Of a stretch of 64,000 nucleotides of DNA, positions 58,315 to 64,000 are shown one piece after another. The DNA is taken from the NCBI RefSeq assembly GCF_011602365.1, contig NZ_JAAONZ010000013.1, positions 1 to 64,000 of the forward strand, read 5' to 3'. The notes beneath the pieces were generated by a model, which was not told the origin of the DNA, made no database searches, and saw only the letters and a program-made list of their open reading frames with translations. A program made the translations under genes and the position numbers. This DNA is from Pseudomaricurvus hydrocarbonicus. GTDB taxonomy: Bacteria; Pseudomonadota; Gammaproteobacteria; Pseudomonadales; Cellvibrionaceae. Position 1 is the stretch's first letter, and every line of letters begins with the position of its first letter.

Positions 58315-59058
58315 ATGTCGAACAACAGTAATGCCGGGATCAATAAAAATGATGCCGGGTCGGGATTGTTTCTGGGCTTTTTTATTTTTCTGGGGCTGTC
58401 GGTGTTGGGTTACTTACTGGCGAGTGCGGCCATTGATTATAAACTCTATGAACGTACGGTGACGGTCAAGGGATTGTCAGAGCGGGAGTTTTCCGCAGAC
58501 GTTGTCATTTGGCCAATTCAATTCAATGTGGCCAGTAATGATTTAACCGAGCTCTACCGCGAGCTGGATCGGCAGGCCTCGGAGATTAAAATTTTTTTGA
58601 TGGCCAATGGTATTGGTGAGGGTGACATCAGCCAGGACTTGCCGTCCATTACCGATAAGTCAGCCCAGCAATACAACAGCAATGAGCGTGCTGCGTTTCG
58701 TTATACCGCGACGCAAACCGTGACTGTTTATTCCCGTCAGATTGATACTGCCCGCTCGGTGATGTCGTCGTTGTCGCAGTTGGGCAAGCAGGGGATTGTG
58801 TTTGTGGGCAACAATTATAGTTCGCAAACGGAATACCTGTTTACGCGATTGAATGAAATCAAACCCGAAATGGTCGAAGAGGCAACTCGTAAAGCCCGGG
58901 AAGTGGCTGAAAAATTTGCCGCGGATTCACAGAGTTCCCTGGGGAAAATCAAGCGAGCGTCACAGGGGCAGTTCAGTATTGCGGCCAGGGACAAGAATAA
59001 TCCGCACGTTAAACGGGTGAGGGTGGTCTCTACGGTGGAATATTATTTGTCTGATTAA
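58315..59058 (+). CDS. SIMPL-domain protein
   Basis: The 247-residue protein has an N-terminal membrane anchor (GLFLGFFIFLGLSVLGYLLASAAIDY) followed by a SIMPL domain (TVTVKGLSEREFSADVVIWPIQFNVASNDLTELYRELDRQ, later EVAEKFAADSQSSLGKIKRASQGQFS). SIMPL proteins are envelope-located; their function is unclear. I chose ATG at 58315 with AGGA 6 bp upstream; another ATG lies two codons before. Confidence 0.9.
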   Translation: MSNNSNAGINKNDAGSGLFLGFFIFLGLSVLGYLLASAAIDYKLYERTVTVKGLSEREFSADVVIWPIQFNVASNDLTELYRELDRQASEIKIFLMANGIGEGDISQDLPSITDKSAQQYNSNERAAFRYTATQTVTVYSRQIDTARSVMSSLSQLGKQGIVFVGNNYSSQTEYLFTRLNEIKPEMVEEATRKAREVAEKFAADSQSSLGKIKRASQGQFSIAARDKNNPHVKRVRVVSTVEYYLSD

Positions 59059-59195
59059 CACAAGCCCTGAGCGGCGCAAAGGCCCGGATATGACCTTTGA
59101 GCCAATTACTTCAGCGACAGGATGCCTTTCCGATCGCTCTGAAACATGTTCACGGCGCTGCGCGGATGCTGTGATATCACAAGAGAGGACAACTC

Positions 59196-60032
59196 ATGAC
59201 TGAAATCAAGACGGCACTAGTCTCCGTCAACATTAACAACCACGTTGCCGATGTGCGCCTGAATCGTGCCGAGAAAATGAACGCACTCAATATCCCCATG
59301 TTTGAAGCCATCCGTGATGTGGGTAAACAACTGGCCGCCGACAAGAGCATTCGTGCGGTGGTATTGTCCGGCGAGGGACGAGGTTTTTGCGCGGGACTGG
59401 ATTTGGCAAACTTCACAGATCCGGAGGTGTTTGCTGATCCCTTTGGCCCCGGGCGAGGTGGATTTTATCCCAATTTTTATCAGCTGCCCGGTTATGCCTG
59501 GAAAGCCATTCCGGTACCCGTGATCTGCGCTTTGCACGGTGTGGCTTATGGTGGTGGGCTTCAGATTGCCCTGGGTGCGGACATCCGTATTGCTCATCCG
59601 GAGGCCAAATTGTCCGTGATGGAAATCAAGTGGGGATTGATTCCCGATATGTCCGCGTCACAAACGTTACGAGACCTGGTGCGGCTGGATGTGGCGAAAG
59701 AACTGACCTTCACGGGACGGGTGGTGACAGGGCAGGAGGCGGTGCAGCTGGGGCTGGTGACGTCGCTCAGTGACGACCCTCGCGAGGCCGCCCTGGCCAT
59801 GGCGGCCGAAATAGCCCGTCGTAACCCCAATGCCATTGCCTATGGTAAGTACCTGTTAAACAATACTCGCCATGGTGATGATCTGGAGGGATTGAGGGTG
59901 GAAGAGCGCCTGCAGGCAAAAATTCTGAAAAGCCCCAATCAGATCGAATCTGTCATGTCCGAGATGGAGGGGCGTGAAGGCCAATTCAGTGACCGTGAAT
60001 TCACCGCTTTTGACGATATAGTGCTCGATTGA
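59196..60032 (+). CDS. Enoyl-CoA hydratase/isomerase family protein (crotonase)
   Basis: The 278-residue protein has the crotonase fold: AEKMNALNIPMFEAI, the oxyanion-hole segments VVLSGEGRGFCAGLDLA and ALHGVAYGGGLQIALGADIRIA, and a C-terminal helical part. The catalytic region (KLSVMEIKWGLIPDMSASQTLRDLV) keeps an E, as in isomerases and hydratases. It acts on acyl-CoA esters in beta-oxidation or related pathways; the exact reaction cannot be told. It stands alone. Confidence 0.93.
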   Translation: MTEIKTALVSVNINNHVADVRLNRAEKMNALNIPMFEAIRDVGKQLAADKSIRAVVLSGEGRGFCAGLDLANFTDPEVFADPFGPGRGGFYPNFYQLPGYAWKAIPVPVICALHGVAYGGGLQIALGADIRIAHPEAKLSVMEIKWGLIPDMSASQTLRDLVRLDVAKELTFTGRVVTGQEAVQLGLVTSLSDDPREAALAMAAEIARRNPNAIAYGKYLLNNTRHGDDLEGLRVEERLQAKILKSPNQIESVMSEMEGREGQFSDREFTAFDDIVLD

Positions 60033-60112
60033 CCGGTGGCTGACGGCCGCTTGGGCCATGCGGTGGCCCCGGGTGCGTCAAAATCCCGGGGATCCGGCCG
60101 CGACCACCCGTG

Positions 60113-60715
60113 TTAATCCACCAGGTGCACGCTCAGATACTCCAGCAAGCGCACCGCTTCATGCCGCGAGAACTTGGCGTTTTTGAGCGTATTGTTGTTC
60201 AGATTGATGTCGTAATTGATGGCGTCGGTAAAGTCGGCTGCGGTCAGGTTGGTGTTGCCAAACAGACTGTTTGTCAGGTCCGTGCCGGTCAAGCTCGCGC
60301 CGCTCAGGTCGGCCTCGCGAAAGTCCACATCGTGGGCCCGGCACTCTTCCATAACGATGCGGCTTTGATTGAGACCGTAAAAGGACGATGAGTTCAGCAG
60401 GCAGCGTTGAAAGGCAAACGGGGAGCCGGGTGTAAAACCGCGCCAGTAGGCTTTTGACCAGTCAATCGCCAGGGCTTTGCAGTCGCTGAAGCGGATGTCC
60501 ATGAACTTGCTGTTGTTCACGGTCAGTAGATTCAGATTGCAGTGGCTGAAGGTACAGTCGGTAAATTCACACTGCTGGAAGGACGCGTCGCTGAAGTCGC
60601 AGGCATCGAAGTGACAGTGATCAAATTCTTTGCCGGTGATCTGTTTTCCGGAACAATTCAGCTGGGTAAATGTCTCAGCGTGAATGACGGTTTCGGCGCT
60701 ATCGATGTCGATCAT
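60113..60715 (-). CDS. Pentapeptide-repeat protein (McbG/Qnr-like)
   Basis: The 200-residue protein is built of A(D/N)LxX-type five-residue repeats, for example FDHCHFDACDFSDASFQQCEFTDCTFSHCNLN and DFREADLSGASLTGTDLTNSLFGNTNLTAADF. The two blocks are split by a W-rich loop (AIDWSKAYWRGFTPGSPF) as in McbG and Qnr, and it ends with a helix (EAVRLLEYLSVHLVD). Qnr and McbG proteins mimic DNA and protect gyrase from quinolones or microcin B17. Length and shape fit that group, but activity is not demonstrated by sequence. No mobile element is adjacent, so it is a chromosomal gene. Confidence 0.85.
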   Translation of the reverse strand: MIDIDSAETVIHAETFTQLNCSGKQITGKEFDHCHFDACDFSDASFQQCEFTDCTFSHCNLNLLTVNNSKFMDIRFSDCKALAIDWSKAYWRGFTPGSPFAFQRCLLNSSSFYGLNQSRIVMEECRAHDVDFREADLSGASLTGTDLTNSLFGNTNLTAADFTDAINYDINLNNNTLKNAKFSRHEAVRLLEYLSVHLVD

Positions 60716-61047
60716 ACTAGGTTCACCGCTCGAGGGGTCAAAGAGGGGGGCTACTTTACCGATTGGCGGGGCAGAATGCCAAGGCTATGCTATATATCCA
60801 CAGCGACACGGTATATCCACGGTTACAGCATATCCACAACTGCCCATATCCACAGCTACAGCCCATAAATACGGCCGTCTGTGAGCGTTTCGGCGAGGCT
60901 ATTGAATAAATTGGATGACGATTAACGCGTAGATGATGTCCTGAATTGGCACTTGTTTCATCGTTCTGGAATCCAGCCCACTGTTTAGCGCTTCAGCCCG
61001 TGTTAAGTTTGGGGTGTCGACAATTCCATCATGCCGGGAGGCAATCT
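60716..61047. other. Intergenic region with DnaA-box-like repeats
   Basis: No gene is seen. It holds four direct repeats of ATATCCAC(A/G) at 60794-60854 between the divergent pentapeptide-repeat and metallopeptidase genes. Confidence 0.6.
60794..60854 (+). repeat. Four direct repeats of ATATCCACA/G
   Basis: Copies at 60794, 60813, 60830 and 60846 are spaced 16-19 bp. Three read ATATCCACA, one mismatch from the DnaA box TTATCCACA; the second ends in G. The cluster may bind DnaA or another regulator of the flanking genes. Confidence 0.75.
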
Positions 61048-62358
61048 GTGAAGTTTGTAATAAGTCTGGTACTGCTCCTATCGTTGTTTTCACCCTGGGT
61101 CAGCGCTGACAATTTTAGTATTCACTACGTGGCAACCGTGGACCCAGCGTCGGGGCTGGCTCATGTTGAAATCAAGCTGCAAGGGCAGAAGTTGCCCAGC
61201 AAGTTAACATTGATGACCGACCCCGACCGTCATACATCGTTTGCCAGCGAGCAACCGCTGGAGATAACGGGCAATAAGGCGGTTTGGCGGCCACAGGAGC
61301 CCGCGTCCAGTTTAAAATACGAATTTGTGATTGATGAGAAGAAGGGCAAGAAACGCTATGACTCGAAAGTCACTGACGACTGGGCCATTTTGCGCAGCGA
61401 TAAATTGATTCCCCCCATTGCGGCCACCATGCCTCGCAGCTTGTCCTCCGACGCCGAGTTGCACCTGCAATTGCCGAAGGGCTGGTCTTCGGCGGCCCCT
61501 TACGACAGTGAAATCAAAAACGAATATTTGCTGGTGGACCCAGGGCGTCGATTTAAGCGCCCCAAGGGGTGGTTGATGCTGGGTAAAATGACCAGCCGTA
61601 AAGATGACATTGCGGACACCACCGTGCGCATTGCCAGCCCCAAGGGGCTCAATACCCGCTTGCAGGACGCGCTCGCGTTTATCGGCTGGACGCTGCCGGA
61701 TCTCAAAAAAATCTTTCCGGACTTCCCGCCCCAATTGTTGATCGTCACGGCGGATGATCCCATGTGGCGTGGCGGTTTGTCGGGCTGGCGATCGCTCTTC
61801 ATGCACAGCGATCGGCCGCTCATCAGCGGCAATCGCACCAGTAGCCTGATTCACGAGTTGGTGCACGTGGGCACCGGGATCCGAGGTGATGAGCACAGTG
61901 ACTGGATCGTGGAGGGCATAGCCGAGTTTTACGCGGTGGAGATACTGCACCGCACGGGCGGCATCAGCGAAACCCGGTTCCAGGAAACGATGGCCGAGCT
62001 GGCTGAGTGGGGCACACAGTCCGAGGAGTTGCTGACGGCAAGCTCGTCCGGAGCCACCACCGCTCGGGCTGCGGTCATCATGCATGAGGTGGATCAGGAA
62101 ATTCGCAAGGCAAGCGGTGGCAAAGCGAGTATTGACGATGTGGCGACGGCACTGGCCAAGCAGCGAGGAACGGTGACTGTAAAAGAGTTTGTGAGCCTGG
62201 CGGAGAAAACTGCCGGTCGGTCGCTGCAATCCCTGCAATCGGTTAAAGATCAGCTGGCTGAAGAAAAGCCATTGGCTAAAGAGCAACGGGAGGCAAAGCC
62301 ACCGGCCCAAGAAGGGACAAAAAAAGCCGTGAAAAGGGAGGCGAAAGACAAGGACTGA
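61048..62358 (+). CDS. Putative secreted zinc metallopeptidase (gluzincin-like)
   Basis: The 436-residue protein starts at GTG 61048 (KFVISLVLLLSLFSPWVSA, a signal peptide) with GGGAGG upstream. Residues about 265-310 contain LIHELVHVGTGI (HExxH metal site) and EGIAEFYAVEIL about 20 residues later, the glutamate of gluzincins (M1/M61-like). The N-terminal 170 residues are strand-rich, as in M61 peptidases. The last 60 residues are Lys/Glu/Ala-rich and disordered. A periplasmic or outer-surface protease is likely; the substrate is unknown. Confidence 0.8.
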   Translation: MKFVISLVLLLSLFSPWVSADNFSIHYVATVDPASGLAHVEIKLQGQKLPSKLTLMTDPDRHTSFASEQPLEITGNKAVWRPQEPASSLKYEFVIDEKKGKKRYDSKVTDDWAILRSDKLIPPIAATMPRSLSSDAELHLQLPKGWSSAAPYDSEIKNEYLLVDPGRRFKRPKGWLMLGKMTSRKDDIADTTVRIASPKGLNTRLQDALAFIGWTLPDLKKIFPDFPPQLLIVTADDPMWRGGLSGWRSLFMHSDRPLISGNRTSSLIHELVHVGTGIRGDEHSDWIVEGIAEFYAVEILHRTGGISETRFQETMAELAEWGTQSEELLTASSSGATTARAAVIMHEVDQEIRKASGGKASIDDVATALAKQRGTVTVKEFVSLAEKTAGRSLQSLQSVKDQLAEEKPLAKEQREAKPPAQEGTKKAVKREAKDKD

Positions 62359-62472
62359 TGGTCGCTTGAGGGTTTTATTGGGCTGCCGGCAAGGTCGCGA
62401 GGTCAGCCGGTCTGCTATTTAATGATATGACATTATCGCGGGCTGAAGCCATTGCCTGGGGCCAAAGGTTCG

Positions 62473-62955
62473 TCAAGCTCGAAGTGACTGCAATTCCTGC
62501 CATACGGCATCGGCTTCCAGCACACTCATTTTTCCCCAGCAGCGGTGCATGTACTGGCGGCACATCTCTACCAGGGTATCGCGCTCACTCCGCTGCCACT
62601 GATGAAAACACCAGGGCTCGGTCACGGGCAGCTCTTCGTTACTGGCCTGATTGTAGTGGGCGGTGAGCTGCTGGCCATTTTCCAGCTCGATGTTGAGAGC
62701 GGCCATGCCGTATTCATCCCCTTCGTAGAAAGCCATGCGTGCCAGCGCTTCGCTATTGGGGGACAGCAGAACTTCACCCTGCACCAGACCGCCGGGCTGG
62801 GGTACCAGTATCGGAAAGGTTTCACCGGGGTAGGTCAGGGTTCTGTGGTCGCGGGCAACGGCCGGTCGCACCTGGCCGGGAGAGACGGTATCTGCGAATA
62901 CGTGACGCCGGATTTCGGTGTCCATTAGCGAGCCGTAAAGAAAGATTGCCTGCAC
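62473..62955 (-). CDS. Gamma-glutamylcyclotransferase-like (AIG2) protein
   Basis: The 160-residue protein has the family start FLYGSLMDTEIRRHV (YGSL substrate loop), the middle FPILVPQPGGLVQGEVLLSP and the catalytic-glutamate region MAFYEGDEYGMAAL. Members release 5-oxoproline from gamma-glutamyl compounds, or act on ADP-ribose or nucleotide ligands in some branches. The start is GTG 62955. It is convergent with the metallopeptidase gene. Confidence 0.88.
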   Translation of the reverse strand: MQAIFLYGSLMDTEIRRHVFADTVSPGQVRPAVARDHRTLTYPGETFPILVPQPGGLVQGEVLLSPNSEALARMAFYEGDEYGMAALNIELENGQQLTAHYNQASNEELPVTEPWCFHQWQRSERDTLVEMCRQYMHRCWGKMSVLEADAVWQELQSLRA

Positions 62956-63443
62956 GGTGAGATCCTGTGAGGGGAAAATCGGAGGGGCATTATAGGGAAG
63001 TTGACCGAGATGTGAATGGTTAATTTCTGCCGCTGGCGATGGGGCTGATGACGCCGCGGTGGCTGTTCACATTGCGCTGGCCTGTGGTGAAGTTTTCAGT
63101 GACAGAATGTGGCTCAAGGCTGGTACTATCTGCATCAGCCGGTCGTTGGGCCGTGTCACGGCGTGGCCGGTGGAGTCGTCTATAATCACATTTATTCGGA
63201 CAGGGAAAGCTGATTTCAAGACCATGTGACTGACCCATTAGCGCTCGAGGGATAAGCCTTGTTGTGATGCTCTTTATCTCCATATCTCCATATCTCCATC
63301 TCCCGACCGGTCAGAGGGCGGCTGGGAGGAGACGGACGGAGCGTGCCGTTGGCTGAGACTTCCGTCTGATGCATTAACTGGGTCAAATGGTCGAGTGCGG
63401 CTATATTTGAGTCGTTTGGTTGAAATGTACTGGGAAGGAATGC
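62956..63443. other. Intergenic region before tamA
   Basis: No gene is supported here. The only structure seen is three tandem ATCTCCAT units at about 63278-63301. The promoters of the cyclotransferase-like gene (left) and tamA (right) must lie in this stretch. Confidence 0.5.
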
Positions 63444-64000
63444 ATGGGTCGCGCCACGTTAGGGTTGTTTTTAGTGTGCTTTGCTGTCGCGGCAGCAGCG
63501 AAACTCGAGGTAAAAATCGAACCTTCCCACAAAGAGGTGAAAGAGAACATTCAGGCCTTTGTCGGGGCCGTGGAGCCAGCCAATCAAGCTGAGCTGACAC
63601 GGCTTGCAAAACACGTTGATGAGCAAGCCAGCCGGGCCGCACAGGCGCTCGGCTATTATCACTCGACGAATCACATCGAATTTGCCGGTACGGATGACAA
63701 GCCGGTGATCAAGCTTAAAGTCGTTCTCGGGCCTCCGGTTACCTTGCGACACGTCAATATCGAGATCGACGGTCCCGGCCAGGGCACTGACGCGTTTACC
63801 CTGCCTGAAACCACTCAGCTAGCCACCGGGATGATATTAAATCACGGCACTTACGAAGACCTCAAAACCCTGATTCAGCACCAGGCGTTAGCGTATGGCT
63901 ATTTCTCCGGCACCTTCTTGCAAAAGCAATTGTTGGTCGATGTGGAGCACAACAAAGCCGACATTAACCTTACATACCAAACAGGGCCAAGGTATCGACT
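63444..64000 (+). CDS. tamA: Translocation and assembly module TamA, N-terminal part (runs off the window)
   Basis: The frame from ATG 63444 stays open to the end of the window (185 codons). It starts with a signal peptide (ATLGLFLVCFAVAAAAK), followed by POTRA-like segments: VEIEP-type KLEVKIEPSHKEVKENIQAFVG, QALGYYHSTNHIEF, VVLGPPVTLRHVNIEIDGPGQGTDAF and GYFSGTFLQKQLLVDVEHNKADINLTYQTGPRYR. This matches TamA (YtfM), a BamA-like outer-membrane protein that works with TamB. AAGGA lies 5 bp upstream. The barrel lies beyond the window. Confidence 0.88.
   Translation, partial: MGRATLGLFLVCFAVAAAAKLEVKIEPSHKEVKENIQAFVGAVEPANQAELTRLAKHVDEQASRAAQALGYYHSTNHIEFAGTDDKPVIKLKVVLGPPVTLRHVNIEIDGPGQGTDAFTLPETTQLATGMILNHGTYEDLKTLIQHQALAYGYFSGTFLQKQLLVDVEHNKADINLTYQTGPRYR

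Noticed and set aside
61312-62310. 332-residue minus-strand frame opposite the metallopeptidase
   Set aside because: The + strand has a signal peptide, an HExxH site and a ribosome binding site; the reverse frame has none.
63440-63592. Frame starting at ATG 63440 (MHGSRHV)
   Set aside because: It is out of frame with TamA. The ATG at 63444 gives a signal peptide and POTRA domains open to the window end.

Overview
The window looks like a chromosomal segment of a marine-type gammaproteobacterium, perhaps of the Cellvibrionales or a related lineage. The evidence is a large TonB-dependent receptor, two Na+-driven NSS transporters, the classical gammaproteobacterial block smpB-ratA-rnfH-bamE-fur-recN-grpE-dnaK-dnaJ-dapB-carAB-greA, and the two regulators of the proteobacterial dedicated sortase system. 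The genus is an inference; no 16S rRNA gene is present. The window opens just before an integron cassette and ends inside tamA.

Region 1 (1-5141) is an array of integron gene cassettes, all on the + strand, with four attC sites (1942-2013, 2780-2849, 4702-4773, 5059-5141). The cassettes encode a large PD-(D/E)xK-like protein, a GNAT acetyltransferase, a two-gene unit (ParA-like ATPase plus RelA/SpoT-type nucleotide pyrophosphokinase, 1 bp apart) and a small membrane protein. No integron integrase is in view. A 23-bp inverted repeat flanks the block (92-114 and 5150-5172). The ParA/RelA-SpoT cassette is the best candidate for an undescribed system, probably anti-phage or toxin-antitoxin like.

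Region 2 (5142-9710) is an integrative island module. It holds a zinc-ribbon protein, two unknown genes, an AlpA-like regulator and a P4-type tyrosine integrase, and it abuts the 3' end of the tmRNA gene ssrA (9711-10100, minus). No second copy of the ssrA 3' end is visible to the left, so the cassettes may be island cargo.

Region 3 (10.1-34 kb) is core genome: transporters, the TonB-dependent receptor, SmpB (partner of the nearby tmRNA), BamE, Fur, RecN with a LexA box, the GrpE/DnaK/DnaJ heat-shock block with a strong sigma-32 promoter, DapB, CarAB and GreA.

Region 4 (34-51 kb) is carbon metabolism and envelope genes: acetyl-CoA synthetase, a TRIC-type channel, a hotdog thioesterase, TetR, Smr, MscS, a LysR regulator with the acetoacetate CoA-transferase scoAB, a RimK with an N-terminal protease-like domain, and the homogentisate pathway hmgA-fahA-maiA. 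The last three break homogentisate down to fumarate and acetoacetate, and ScoAB can activate the acetoacetate.

Region 5 (51-64 kb) has small membrane proteins, a metallo-beta-lactamase fold hydrolase, a thioesterase, YtoQ, the sortase-system two-component pair without its sortase, a DsbA-like protein, SIMPL, a crotonase, an McbG/Qnr-like pentapeptide-repeat protein, a putative metallopeptidase, a gamma-glutamylcyclotransferase-like protein and the start of tamA.

Several intergenic gaps (21.0, 34.0, 36.3 and 53.7 kb) share a dispersed repeat of about 40 bp. It is coupled to long hairpins and to tandem heptamers (CTCGCTA x6, CTCGCCA x15, TAGTTTC x7). This composite element is not explained by any standard feature type.
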